Positions 44,792 through 57,098 of a stretch of 64,000 bases of DNA are shown piece after piece. The stretch spans positions 143,383 through 207,382 of the forward strand of contig JACGCM010001209.1 in assembly GCA_014058105.1 (NCBI GenBank). Reading direction: 5' to 3'. This DNA is from Kingdonia uniflora. Lineage: Eukaryota > Streptophyta > Magnoliopsida > Ranunculales > Circaeasteraceae. Under the pieces are notes generated by a model that saw only the letters and a list, made by a program, of their open reading frames with translations, was not told where the DNA came from and did not search any database. Numbering within the stretch: the stretch's first letter is position 1; each line of letters starts with the position of its first letter. The position numbers and the translations under genes are program-made.

Positions 44792-47062
44792 TGTCACGGC
44801 CCAGCCCGAGACCGCCTCTGCAGTTCCCGGAGTGCAGCGGAATAAGGGACCGTGCGGCGTACACGGACGCGCGGTCGGCGTGTACCAGCCATCTTCACGG
44901 GCGCGGCGCGCCAGTGGCATACAACCCACGGATGCTAGAGCGACATCCGGATAATCCTGGATACTCGTGAGGGGTCATCGAATATGTATTCAGTATAGGC
45001 AACAACGCTGAAGGTTCCCTCAATAATCCCTACAGCGTAATCTCTCGCGACGCGCGCGAGGTACGGAAAGCACACTTGTCCTGTAGCGGATCAGGGTAGC
45101 TCAATATGCCAGTTTCCACATAATGGACTCATATCTCAAGGGGCGACGAGCCTGAACTATTTATATTGTCCATCGGTAAGGGGCGGTGCGTCTCCGATAG
45201 CCCGCGGGGCATAGCAGCGCCATATGAAGCTGATGAAGCGCGTTATAGAATGAAGCATGTCTCCCAATTTACGAATAAGAATACTAACAGTAATGGTGAA
45301 TCCGGCTGACGATTAAATCGACCTTCCTAAAGTTTGAAGATAAACTCAATTCAATCAAACAAAGGGATATCTTTGGAAAACATTCTAAGACACTTTTCAT
45401 TCATCAAAATCAACCCCCTAAACTCTTCTTACAAAATGCTATTTGTAGGCAAAATCGTGACGCTTCTGATTCATAACTGGCCCCATAACTAAGATTCTTC
45501 AATACATAACTCTTAATTAATAACTATAATTACTAAAACTAACTCTCATAATAAACACCCATAATAAAGACTCATAAGTCTTATAACTACTAAGGATTGA
45601 CCCTTAAAATTCTTACTGGTTTCACACTGCATCATTCCCCTCCACTTGAGAAAAATTCGTCCTCGAATTTTAGATGTAGTGTTATCGAAAATCCTTCCCT
45701 TAACTCGGCTCATATATCGTCCAACAAATGATAATAATCTATGATGCATTCCACCGTAGAAAACATTGTTGATATCTCCTGGAGATGTAAAGAGTATAGA
45801 GTTCCAAAAGAAGCACAACTTTTCATATGTATAAGCCCTTTCAGTAAAATAATGAAACGAGTCCTCTTAGCTTAAACAATTTTGAATCATCACTTTGAAT
45901 GAAGTATTCTCATAAGATGAGTTATGGGGCATCTCCTCTGTTGCGCCCCAATATAATTTCTTATTATCTTTGAAAATAAAGTTCTCTGGGTACTCATCAA
46001 ATATTGGTGGTAAATTCCAATCAACAAAGACCACTTTTTCTTCAACGCCATAAAAAAAAATTGGTTCACCATTGAGAAGAAGAGTAGAGTACAAGTATTT
46101 AGGGTACTCATCAAGCACTGTCAAAGAACTGCTCTCAAAACCCATCCTCCCAACTCCATGGCAGAACTCCGTCACCAAAGCTGCCATTTGTCGTGTTAGC
46201 TCCGCTATTTTACCCCGTGTAACATCTTCTTTCATCGGAATCAATCAACTCTCCAAGAATGTTGCTTGTTCTGATACCAACTGATGCAGCGCGTTATAGA
46301 ATGAAGCGTGTCTTCCAATTTACGAATAAGAATACTAACAGTAATGGTGAATCCGGCTGACGATTAACTTGACCTTCCTAAAGTTTGAAGATAAACTCAA
46401 TTCAATCAAACAAAGGGATATCTTTGGAAAACATTCCAAGACACTTTTCATTCATCAAAATCAACCCCCTAAACTCTTCTTACAAAATGCAATTTGTAGG
46501 CAAAATCGTGACGCTTCAGATTCATAACTGACCCCATAACTAAGACTCTTCAATACATAACTCTTAATTGATAACTATAATTACTAAAATTAACTCTCAT
46601 AATAAACACCCATAATTAAGACTCATAAGTGTTATAACTACTAAGGATTGACCCTTAAAAATTTTACTGGTTTCACACTGCATCAGAAGCCCTCTTTGGA
46701 AAACCGGCCCGCATTGCGAGGCAATGCCCCCTAGCCTTCCCTAGGCCTAGAAGAACTCATAACTATCCCTTGTAGATTGTCCATGAGCCGGGGTCCTTGA
46801 TGACCAAGCATTAAAACTCTTTTAGTCATAGGGAGGATCGGACCAAGGTTCCTCCTTAATATAGCTATTAAGTGAATAGTCAATTTCCAAAAGGAAACGT
46901 TAAAACATGAGACGAAGCGTACTGGACCTTTTTGCCCCCTTAACTGAATCCGATTGCGACGAAACTTGGCGTGGAGCTATATTAGGATATAGAGAACAAA
47001 TACATTGGGACAGAACTCAAAACGCTCGGGTAAATTTGGCCGGCGTTCGGTAGGTCGTCACA
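44792..47062 (-). repeat. LARD 3' LTR containing nested element
   Basis: 811 bp of LTR split by the insert 45231-46685 plus one 5-bp target copy. It matches the other LTR with several percent difference, mostly transitions. Confidence 0.93.
45231..46685 (-). mobile_element. Nested internally deleted gypsy-like LTR element
   Basis: 1455 bp with two 404-bp LTRs (45231-45634 and 46282-46685), ends TGATG(A/C)AGC and CTGCATCA, and target duplication GAAGC (45226-45230, 46686-46690). The empty site is visible in the other LARD LTR near 50388. The 647-bp interior has the initiator-Met primer site (reverse-strand TTGGTATCAGAAC) at one end and the purine tract CAAGTGGAGGGGAA at the other. A 125-codon frame at 46244-45867 starts MIPMKEDVTRGKIAELTRQM and looks like a gag N-terminus; the rest of gag-pol is deleted. 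LTRs differ at only a few percent of sites, so it is younger than its host. Confidence 0.93.
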
Positions 47063-49953
47063 CCCTCCCGCACTTAAAATAATCACGATGTCCTCGTCGA
47101 GTACCTTCTTCAACACGGCTCTGCAAGGATTCAATCTTCTGCACCTCCAAGAAACCAACAACCCTCCTGCACTTAGTTCAGAGTACTATATCTTTTTCTG
47201 TACTAGCGGATACTGAGCCCAACTTTTAGTCTCGATGCTGACAACTGTGTCTTCAGAACTAAACCTTAACTTTTCCCATTCCAACTGAAGTGCGTAGTGA
47301 CCGAACCTTCATACGACTGGAGTCTGCCTTCTCGTCTGGGTATTGTCTCTTGGTCTCAAACCTTCTGAAAAATGCATGGGCGGTGCACTCTAGCATCGCA
47401 CCCTCTGAAATGCGCTGTATCCTGCTGCAAAGCGCCTTCTCCCCTGACACTGTGTGGAATGTCGCTCTTCTCGAAAAACCAAGGGCGTCTCCTCCGGACA
47501 GCCCGACGAGGATATCTACAATCCCATCCCAAAAGTGCGCTCACTTCAGAGTCACACAATGCCTTCGCTGCTCGAGAGTTCAATCTTCTGTGAATCTCAG
47601 CTTCAAACTTCACTCTTCATCGGCGAGTGGTAAGGAGCAAGACTTCTAAAACCCAGGGGTAACTCTCCCCAACTGCACGGAGCATCTGCCGCACACTGAA
47701 ACTGCCTGACTGCCCTTCAATTAACTTTGCAAAGGTCTTCAAACCATGTCCGCACTTCTTACGGAACATTGGGGACACAACATCAAGATGCGGCACTCTA
47801 GCCTTACGAGTATAGAACTTAACTGGTACTCATTGTTCACTTGGGCGAGGGAGGGTAGCTCCTAGAAGGTAGCATACTCTCAACAAGGCGCGGGTACTCT
47901 GTTCCCTACCACCAACAAAACCATCGAGGCAGCCTATCAAGGCGCGGGTACTTTGTTCCCTACCGCCAGCTAACCATCGAGGTCTGCCATAAAGGCGTCC
48001 TGTGCGAACTTGCAATACCCATGAGACATCAATCTGTGTAGCCACGTTTCTGCTCTACCACTTCGTAGTAGGCCATCATCTAACCCATGTAACGCTAGAT
48101 GGCATCTGCACCTAACTTGGCTGCAGGAAAGGTTATCGCTACTCCGGTGTCCCCAAAGGTCTCTCCACTTCGGAGGACTCCAATCTGCCTCACTCTCCAA
48201 GGAGGACTTCTCAATGCCTCTTCTCTGACGAGGACTTAATATTGGCATCTATACTTGCCAAACTCTGGTGGTAATGAGCTGAAACCTGCGTACATCTGCG
48301 TCACAACTTACAGCTCTTCCCACACTCAATAAGCTCGACGTCCGCGTCGAGAACAAAGCTGTGACATATAACTGACGGACTACTGAAGCGTTTCTCCATC
48401 TCTACATCCCTACTCCAACCTGAGTACTTGGGGAACTTGGGAACAAGATACTGTCACTGTACCTGTCGCCCTGAGCTCGTTGGCTTGCCATGTCCAACTG
48501 CTATCAAACTCGCGGAGACCAACCTTCATATTGTCGCAATCATCTTTAAACTAAAGCGTAGCCATTCTCTGTCTCTTGAACTAGCTTCAACAAACGCAGC
48601 CAACTCTAACCGGTCACTGAGATGTGGTCTTCTAAAGACACTCCATCAATACAAACAAAGAACGAGGCGCGGGTACTTTATCCCTACCGCCAACCACCAA
48701 GTGATAAGGAATTGGGAAACTGACATCCAATTCCGCTCAGAATCTTTCATCCTAGAGCAATCTTCCATCTGAGATCATGTCTGAGGTAACCCGTACAACT
48801 GACTGAAGCTCAACTCTGTTCTGCGACAACCACGTAACTTACTAACCTTCGGAAACGTGAGTCTTCATCCATCTGTGAGCTTAAAATGACCCAGAACCAT
48901 CTTGTGGAACAACATGGATCAACACGGCTAGAGTACTCGAACGTCGACAAACATGAAACTCACTACGGAGCCAGAGAACAAACATCACTCGGCATCTTGC
49001 CTTCTTTGAGTGAGCAAAGCAGTGTCCTATGTAACTAGGGATCAACTGCAGACAAGCGATAACCCATCTTGGAGGTCGCAGTTCATGTCGCGTAACAACG
49101 AGAAACTTTGCCCTCGACGTCTACATGACGATATCACTGTGTACAAACTCGGGACCCAAACCATGTCTTCATCTCTAACTTCATGCCGCTTCATCTTCGG
49201 CTCATGACATTCACCTCCGGAATGTCTCAATGTCCAACTCAGGATAATTACAATGAGTATCTCTCAGGATTCTTCAATCTTCTGTAGACCCTAAGGAATT
49301 CCAACCAAACCAAGCTTTGCGGCTTGCACACGAAAGTACTCGGTAACTAACACTGACCATATCGATCTCTGCTGAGGGGCATCGTCCTTGATCACAACTG
49401 TTAGTAAACTTCGCAGCGCAGATGCGGACCGAATGCAATAACAACCTGCAAGATCGCTCTATTACTATTCTTCATAGAGCATCTGCGACACTGACCAGCC
49501 TTTTAGAGACAACCAACAATATAGATCATTGCGTCCAACTCAAATCTCAATCCTTCCTCTTAGTGTCATTGTCCAAAGCACACTTAACTTGAGCAATCTC
49601 GCGCTCGGATATGGAGCCTTTCTCTTGCGTCCAATATCAACTGACATGTAGGCAACACACTCTACAAGCGTTCACAACGGTGCTTGGATCATCTGTAAGG
49701 AGAAACTACGGCTCTGAAGACAACAACTGCCAAATGGGTATCCCATACTACCAACTCGGGAATCATTACTCTGTTTACTCTGACGGACGTAGGCACTACC
49801 CATCTACGCTCTGACAAGCAAATGCCCAGCAAGCCTTGCTCGGATAAGCCTAGACCCAACTAGTCTAGCTCTGGTAGACGTAGGCACAATCCATCTACGC
49901 TCTACCAACTCAAGAGCTAAGCTTTAACAAGTTATTCTCGCTCTGATACCATC
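47063..49953 (-). other. Noncoding interior of the LARD
   Basis: Pyrimidine-rich on the forward strand, with only short frames on both strands. The block AAGGCGCGGGTACT(C/T)TGTTCCCTACC recurs at about 47885, 47940 and 48665, and GACGTAGGCAC(T/A)A-CCATCTACGCTCT recurs near 49785 and 49870. It is therefore assembled from short internal repeats. The function of such interiors, if any, is RNA packaging. Confidence 0.7.
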
Positions 49954-50764
49954 TGTCACAGCCCAGCCCGGGACCGCCTCTACAGTTTCTGGAGTGCAAC
50001 GGAATAAGGGACCGTGCGGCGTACACGGACGCGCGATCGGCGTGTACCAACCATCTTCTCGGGCACGGCGCGCCAGTGGCATACAACCCACAGATGCTAG
50101 AGCGACATCCGAATAATCCTGGATACTCGTGAGGGGTCATCGAATATGTATTCGATATAGGCAACAACGCTGAAGGTTCCCTCAATAATCCCTACAGCGT
50201 AATCTCTCACGACGCGCGCGAGGTACGGAAAGCACACCTATCCTATAGCGGATCAGGGTAGCTCAATATGTCGGTTTCCACATAAGGGACTCATATCTCA
50301 GGGGGCAGCGAACCTGAACTATTTATATTGTCCATCTGTAAGGGGCGGTGCGTCTCCGATAGCCCGCGGGGCATAGCGGCGCCATATGAAGCCCTCTTTG
50401 GAAAATCGGCCCGCATTGCGAGGCAATGTCCCCTAGCCTTTCCTAGGCCTAGGAGAACTCATAACTATCCCTTGTAGATATTCCATGAGCCGGGGTCATT
50501 GATGACCAAACATTAAAGCTCTTTTAGTCATGGGGAGGATCGAACCAAGGTTCCTCCTTAATATAGCTACTAAGTGAATAGTCAATTTCCAAAAGGAAAC
50601 GTTAAAACATGAGACGAAGCGTACTAAACCTTTTCGGCCCCTTAACTGAATCCGATTGCAACGAAACTTAGGGTGGAGCTATATTAGGATATAAAGAACA
50701 AATACCTTCAGACAGAACTCAAAACGCTCGGGTAAATTTGGCCGGCGTTCGGTAGGTCGTCACA
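49954..50764 (-). repeat. LARD 5' LTR
   Basis: 811-bp uninterrupted LTR, forward-strand ends TGTCACAGCCC and GGTCGTCACA. It preserves the uninterrupted CATATGAAGCCCTCTTTGG site where the 3' LTR is split. Confidence 0.94.
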
Positions 50765-50769
50765 AATAG

Positions 50770-51325
50770 GGTCTGCTTAATATTAAGTATAGGGCCAACC
50801 CAAGCATAGGCAGCGAGCAGGCCGCCTTGGACGCTCAGCTGTTGGTGAATGCTTGCTTAAAATGCAGGGTCCAATTTACCAACACCACATACGGTGAGGG
50901 TCCCTAATTCCATCTTATTACAGCAGCTCAATTTGTTAAGTATGTGGATGTTAAATAAGGTCAACCATTCAAAAGATGACTACAGGCTGTGTTCGCAATG
51001 CAAACCTCAGGCCCGGCGGGTATTGACAGTTTTAGTATAGAGTAGAGATAATTGTTTATGAAATATGAAGATCGTTCAATCCCTATAATTATATTCTACA
51101 AATATTGTTCATTGCATAAAAGGAAATTGTATACATTTTTTTTATTCAAGCAGTATCAGTGTATCACGATACAATAACTTATTATGTGACTACTCACGTT
51201 ATTTTACCCATGAAAATACAATGAGTTGTTATATCACAACTGCTCACATAAACTTAAACACATAAAACTCGAAACACAACACTTTTTTAGGGCCTTCATA
51301 GATGAATCATTTGAACACCAGAGCT
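50770..51325. other. Intergenic, possible hAT-type MITE remnant
   Basis: About 50785-51025 begins TAGGGCCAACCCAAGCATAGG and ends near CTCAGGCCCGGCGGG. Low-copy hAT miniature elements in plants often have such GGGCC-rich ends, but the inverted repeat here is poor. The remainder is the 3' flank of the pathogen-related gene. Confidence 0.3.
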
Positions 51326-52350
51326 TCAGTAATTCGGTATGAACGGGCAGCCCCCTGGAGATGAAGTTGTTGAGGCGTCCGACCCATCCAATTTAGGACC
51401 TTTAAGAAGAGGTCCAAGTAATTCACCTGGGTCGTAAAAAAGCTCCACTTTCTCAACTTTCATTGCATCGTCAACCTGCAATTAATAGACACAAATCCAT
51501 CAAATGATATCGAGTTAATAGTCGATCCTACAAAAGTAGTATCTTTCAATAAATTTGTGTTTCCACGATGACCAACATATTGGACTAATGAAAACTTACT
51601 TGGAACATGCCAATCCCATGGAATTGAACCTTTTCTCCAGTAGGGGCACGACCTTTGAAAGGACCTTCCATGTAAGCCCAATGCCTAAATTTGTACATTA
51701 TAGTCGGAGGACCCGAATACACTTGAATAATTTCAATGGCAAATCCACGAGGAAATGTTCCTGTAAACAATGAGTGCGATGATTCGGTTGTTTCAGTGGA
51801 TGGGTTATAACCACGTAAATGTTCCGGTAGAGAAGTTTGCAACAATACATTGTAGCCTCCCAGTTTCATGAGATCTTGCATACTTTGGGGAGGCCTTCCT
51901 GCAAAATTTAAACTTTATCATGTTCAAACTCTTAATATTAAAATGTCAGTACGATGAAGTGCATTAAGCGTGATTTTTACCGTTAAGGCTGAATGTGTAT
52001 TTTTCAGGGTCAAGGGTTTTGAAATCTTCCAGCCGCACCTTGTGAAAAATCTCCATTTCCCACGTCTTGAGCAATCGTTGCACTTTTTCCTCTGGTGAAC
52101 CCTCTTCCCAGACCTTCATCAAACAACAAAAACCTCATACAGTTAGCTTACCGGTTAAGAATAAAGACATGTATAATACAGTTGGTAATATATGTACCTG
52201 AGTTCTCCCTTCTTCAAAGAGCTTGTTTACGACATCATAGTTGGGAGGACCACCAAATCTCCAAACCGTGTTCTTCTCCCCCTCACCGTAAATATGTGAC
52301 CGATACTTGTCACTCTTCACTGTAGACTCAGAACCATCAAAGGAAGCCAT
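51326..52350 (-). CDS. Pathogen-related protein (SnoaL/NTF2-like fold)
   Basis: Four exons with GT/AG borders and matching phases: 52350-52198, 52113-51981, 51898-51600, 51475-51326; 735 nt, 244 residues, stop TGA 51326-51328. Landmarks: YGEGEKNTVWRFGGPPNYD and VNKLFEEGRTQ; WEEGSPEEKVQRLLKTWEME; FPRGFAIEIIQVYS and KFRHWAYMEGPFKG; then VEKVEFFYDPGELL and a C-terminal GGCPFIPNY. This is the family first described as barley pathogen-related protein, with a predicted SnoaL-like cone fold and no signal peptide. The biochemical activity is unknown to me. The gene looks complete and functional. Confidence 0.93.
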
Positions 52351-53561
52351 TACTAAAGAGGCAGCGAAAGAAAGATGATAATCAATGATATATTAGATGG
52401 GCTTTATCATTATATATAGCAGATTCTTATTTGACTATTCTTAAAAATGTGCACTTGAGAGGGTGGTTTCCTCCACTCAACAATAGAATACCTCGATATT
52501 CTTATATAGATACACTAAACGAAAATACCTCGAATATCAACTCATAGCAGCCCGCCGAGTACGACTATAGGTCATTGGCTGAAGCACGATTAAGATAATT
52601 CAACCCTGGGTATGTATAATCAATCAAAATCTCAACTCAAAGCAAGGCAAAGACTGCTTTTCTTTGTCTTCTTATTTAATATGTTTTACGAGAAAACGTT
52701 TGGTCCTTCTCTATATGAACCTATGTCTGAGAGGATGCGACATTAGATGTTTTTTATGTCGCATGAAATATTGGTTTTTTGTCTATACGAATCCTATATA
52801 TAAACTATTTTGTGTAATGAGAGAGAGGTGTTCTTACAACAGGGTATGGAGATGAGGGAACACCCTCTATCTTCTCAAGTAACTGAGCAATTCCTCTTGC
52901 GTTCAAAGCCATTGAATTGGAATCTGATGATGATAAAACTACTCACCAAATCGATCCAGACCCTAGTTTTTTTATGGTAAGGAGAGGCACACCAATATCG
53001 TGCTAGACACACTTCCCTTTCACCCGTGTTTTCTGCACTTTTGGACCGATTAGAGTATCTCCAACAAAGTTTGAATTACAATATTTTTCAAGCATTTTAG
53101 ATAGTTGTTCAACATTGAGTTATTTTATTTTTAAGCATGAGCCTTATGAGTCCCATGATTTTAATTAAATAAAATGGAGGAGTTCTTAATAAGGAAATTA
53201 CATCACGAACATAAGGCTTAGGATCCCGACGTTTTTAAGAAAGAAAGAGCGAGGCGCATTAGGCTTATACGTCTTATAGCACATTTGAAATCTGTCGGAG
53301 CCCCGACAAATAACACTTTTAATATAGGAGGCCAAGGGCCACCACAGATCCACAAACGTCGATCTAGGTTTACCCCCATATCACTGGTTGTTATCATAGA
53401 CATAGCTTCAAATCGCGTTAATACTTATCATTACATACTCCTTGTAAAATTGTTAGAGCAAAAAAAAATTGTTAGAACCCCAATAAGAGCATATGCGGAT
53501 TTAATACCACCCTAAAAAGTACTCTCCACTCCAGTTTAGTGGTTTTGCCTCATAACAATTA
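52351..53561. other. Intergenic upstream of the pathogen-related gene
   Basis: Promoter region and AT-rich spacer. At 53052-53070 AGAGTATCTCCAACAAAGTTTG resembles a Tourist-type terminal repeat, but the opposing end was not found. No gene is recognised. Confidence 0.5.
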
Positions 53562-53858
53562 GAGCATCCACAGCAGTTGCAGGGTGGATTTTCACCAATT
53601 CACCCCAAATCCACCTACAGCAGTTGAGCCCAAAATTAAAATGTCTGAAGCGTCCATTACCCTATATGTAGTTCTGAATTGCGCTGCATCAATCCACCAA
53701 AAATTCACCCAGAGACTGGAGAATCTACCCTCAAGGTGGAAAATGGGTGAACACGTGGACAATTCATCTAGCTGCTGGAAGGTGGATTGGTGCTCAAGAG
53801 GGTGGATTTTTCAATCCACCTTGCCACGTCAGAATTGACATAGCTGTTGTGGATGCTC
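53562..53858. mobile_element. Tourist-like MITE (PIF/Harbinger derived)
   Basis: 297 bp with terminal inverted repeats GAGCATCCACAGCAGTTG (left) and, read in reverse from the right end, GAGCATCCACAACAGCTATG, flanked by the 3-bp duplication TTA (53559-53561 and 53859-53861). Noncoding; the interior has several GGTGGATT words. TTA duplications and GAGCATC ends are typical of Tourist elements. Confidence 0.92.
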
Positions 53859-53861
53859 TTA

Positions 53862-56525
53862 GGTGGGTGGATGACAAAACCACTTCAAAACTCATATTGT
53901 AGGTTGGTTCTGAGAGCTAACACCGGGGGAGTTTGTTTTTAAGGAACCGCACATTTTTGAACTGTGCGACAAATTTGCTGCTCTAGATTAAAGCACGTCA
54001 CATTTTCTACGGTTCAAGATACGGGGAATTTTTTAAAATAAATTATTAGTGCCTTACAGAATTGCGCCGCCGTATTATTTTTATTTTCTCTGGTCTCTCT
54101 TTTCTCTCCTGTCATTTTCTGATTGGTTTTAGTTGAAGAAATTGTAAGGATCAGGGTGGATTTTAGTACGTTCAAAGCTTCGTTTAATCTTTCATAGTTT
54201 CTCTTCCGCAGCCAAACATCTAAAATAATGCTGTATGTAAATTCGTTTGGTCCACAACCATTATGGATAATTTTCAATCGTCTGATCAACCATTTTGCCC
54301 TTAAAGAGTGATCAACACCTTTCATCATCTCTTCAAAAAGAGTCAAAACCGGTCATTCTGATCGTAATTATGTATGTTAACAAAAACTTATGCTTGCAGT
54401 AAAGAATTCTTCTGTGTACCTTGTTTATTAACCGTACGATTTTGTTCAATCATATATTAGTTTGTTAGAGTTTACTAATTCATAATGCCTGTTCTTATAG
54501 TTAAACATACACATCTTTGTAGTGTTGTGCTGACCAAGATACATAAATGTATCATGTATGGTTAAAAGAAAGTATATAGTATAGCGATCACATTAACGCT
54601 ATGTGCTTCTTGAGATACAGAAAACCTCATTAGATCGTTAACGTATTAACTCTAGGAATTTAGGATATGGAACACCAGTCCCCCTACAATTTGATATAGC
54701 CTAATGATATACTACAAAGTCAGCACCCAACATAATCGACCTCACTGTACTTTATATAGTTAAACATATACGATTTCCTTTCAGAATTGAATACAATTTG
54801 AGTACAAACACAAATTGGACTCCGAGATAAAATGTAGAACATAACAAATACATTATGCTCCACTAAAAAGTGCATGCTCTATATACAAGTATCTGAGGCC
54901 AAACATGTTGATAAAAGTATAATATGACAAATGTATTAAGCTCCATTGAAAAGTACATTAACCTCCATAATACATGAAGATCTTTGGACACATACATTGT
55001 GAACTGCACTTTGCTCGGGCGAACCCATTTAATAGTCATCTTTGGTACAAATTGAAAAACAAACCAACAAATAAAACCCTCATAACTTGATTTATTAAAT
55101 TGTAAATTAAACGGCCTCCTAGCTCCTTCCCCTCCTGGGCGTGCACGGTGCATCTTTGTTAAGGAAGATGCTAGGGGTAAACATTTCTTGAGGGCGTAAT
55201 TCTTTCTATTATACAGAAGGGGCATTTTTTTTACCTTTTCCATGCGGCATACGCCTCAGAATTTCATGCACAACATATGCACCAATATAATAATGCAAGT
55301 TCCCCAATAAAATTGTTCCGCCAACAACAATCACCTACAAAAAATTCTGTAGAAACAACGGAAAGTGAGTTGACGAGCATGATATTATAGAAAAAAAAAA
55401 AAAAAAAACAGAATTTATAAACCTCTATTCCACCTTGTATCGTAGTTTAGTTACCAACATTACTTTTTATGAGCTTTAAGAAAAATACTTTGATAGGAAG
55501 GTACTATTCCATCTCAATCCCATCTCATGATTATTGCTACCAGCATTGTTCTTTGTCAGACTACAAAGATTAACATAGTATTTATTGGTATATATCTATA
55601 TCGGTATTCACTTATCAGACCAAAATAATTGTAAGTAGCTTGAGACCAAAATAAGATCAGATTGAAAGTAGAATCCAAACGAAAAGAATATAGATTGATT
55701 CTAAGTAGGATTCAAACAATTACAAAAGATAGATTGATTGTAAGAAGAACTCAATCAATTACAAAAGACAGATTTTTCTTTTGGACTAAAAAGCTGGGTG
55801 AAAAGACCCTCAAAACAAGGTTATAGGATCTGCAACCAGAAAATTTGCAATACACATTACTTTGGAGGGAACTTCCTGCTGACAGATTCGTAGCTCGAAG
55901 CATGTACATCTGCAAACCAAACAGAAATATAAGTAATTCACATATTAAATCCTTCAGACAAATGGGAAATCAGTATTGTTTATTTTGGTAATAAATACAA
56001 AACCGTTTTTACAATCCCATATAAAAGAAGAAAGACATTTTACTGTCGTCCCGTGATGCCTTTGTTAGTGTAGAAGAGATAATCTTCTTGGCGAAAGAGA
56101 TAATCTTCTTGGCAAAAGAGATTATGTCCGTCACCTTCAGGGTACGCTCCACAGGTTTTCTACAAAAATTATAGCCTAGGTTAAAATACTCAAAATTAAT
56201 ACTATTTGACAAACATTAGCAGTGAATGAACAAAACCTTTTATTGACTTTCTGAATTATATACTCTTCTCCTCCGATGCTAAAGTAGAAATGGAGTCAAT
56301 CTGTCAAATTAAGATTAGGTTTACAAGACTCAAATTTTCAGTGCTAACAATCAAACAACACAATTAGGAACAGCTTATAAATCTGAAATACGAGCTCATT
56401 AACCTAGTTTATAAGCTCCACAACTAGGTTTATAAGTATCCAAATTCTGATGATTAACATAGCCACAGTTGATTAACATAGCCACACAAGCTCCACAACT
56501 AGGTTTACAAGTTAGACAAACTCTA
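53862..56525. other. Intergenic with small gene remnants
   Basis: Apart from the PPR-like piece, no gene is assigned. On the reverse strand an open segment at about 55335-55240 reads IVVGGTILLGNLHYYIGAYV and then RRMPHGKG, which looks like a membrane-protein exon, and another at about 55905-55833 starts MYMLRATNLSAG after an AG. I cannot place either in a family. A poly-A run lies at about 55390-55408. Confidence 0.4.
54120..54346 (-). pseudogene. PPR-like repeat fragment
   Basis: The reverse frame from 54346 reads MTLFEEMMKGVDHS and then CGPNEFTYSIILDVWLRKRN, followed by LNEALNVL. The P-x-FTY-x-x-ILD core and preceding helix fit a pentatricopeptide repeat. Only about one and a half repeats exist with no start or organelle-targeting context, so I read it as a fragment. 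Confidence 0.5.
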
Positions 56526-56529
56526 CAGA

Positions 56530-56726
56530 TGATTAACATAGTAGAGGAGTTTGTGTGCAGTCATAAACTCAAGGATGGAAATAAAGCAGCTCATTTTATT
56601 GCTAAGGAGATGAGTATTGTAGAGTCTCATGTTATGTTCCCACAGGATTACCATGTAGATATATCTTCTATTTGTAGCAATGCTTTAATCTCAATAAAAA
56701 ATAATAGGAACAGTATGCATCTCTGA
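56530..56726 (+). pseudogene. LINE-type RNase H-like (RVT_3) tail fragment
   Basis: The frame reads VEEFVCSHKLKDGNKAAHFI and then AKEMS, followed by acidic and aromatic residues to a stop at 56724-56726. The H-x4-DGN-x-AAH-x-x-AKE pattern is the end of the RNase H-like domain of plant non-LTR elements and related proteins. Only the last ~60 residues remain. Confidence 0.6.
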
Positions 56727-56808
56727 CGAGATATGCAATGATTATGCTTTAATCTCAATAAAAATAATAGGAACAGTATGCATCTCTGACGAGATATGCA
56801 ATGATTCT
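56681..56808. repeat. 64-bp tandem duplication
   Basis: The unit starting TGCTTTAATCTCAATAAAAA at 56681 recurs at 56745 with a one- or two-base difference in the A-run. It is attached to the end of the LINE-like fragment. Confidence 0.92.
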
Positions 56809-57098
56809 CTTGTACAAACCTCATAGTACTTGGACAGGGACAAACTAGTGCACTAAGAACCAGGCATGACCTCTGTTTGTGCAGGCAAGGAATGAATGCA
56901 TGAGAAAACCCACACTAACTTCATCAGAGAAATGAAACCACACTACGGATGCCATGAAACAATTAATTAACATGTGATCTACAATTTTCTCGTTTTCCAC
57001 ATACAACACCTTCTAAGATTAAGACCTGGTGATAAGGTTATATGCAGTTGTTGAAGTAAAGTTAGCTATAGATACTTTGTCATCATAATCAAAGTTAT

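Larger units (their letters stand above)
44792..50764 (-). mobile_element. LARD-like nonautonomous LTR retrotransposon
   Basis: 5973 bp with a perfect 5-bp duplication AATAG (44787-44791 and 50765-50769). LTRs are 44792-47062 (interrupted) and 49954-50764, each 811 bp without the insert. Orientation is reverse: next to 49954 the reverse strand reads ATGGTATCAGAGC, the initiator-Met primer site, and next to 47062 it reads GTGCGGGAGGG, the purine tract. The 2.9 kb interior (47063-49953) has no gag or pol and no open frame over about 120 codons, as in large retrotransposon derivatives. Its 3' end retains a GACGAGGACATCGTG-like tail reminiscent of Ty3/gypsy pol ends, so that lineage is likely. 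Confidence 0.93.

Noticed and set aside
47259..49814. Series of 60-119 codon open frames in the LARD interior
   Set aside because: They overlap on both strands, lack family motifs and lie between LTRs in GC-richer noncoding sequence, where such frames are expected by chance.
50785..51025. hAT MITE adjacent to the LARD
   Set aside because: The proposed ends pair poorly and no 8-bp duplication could be read, so it is mentioned only as a weak possibility.
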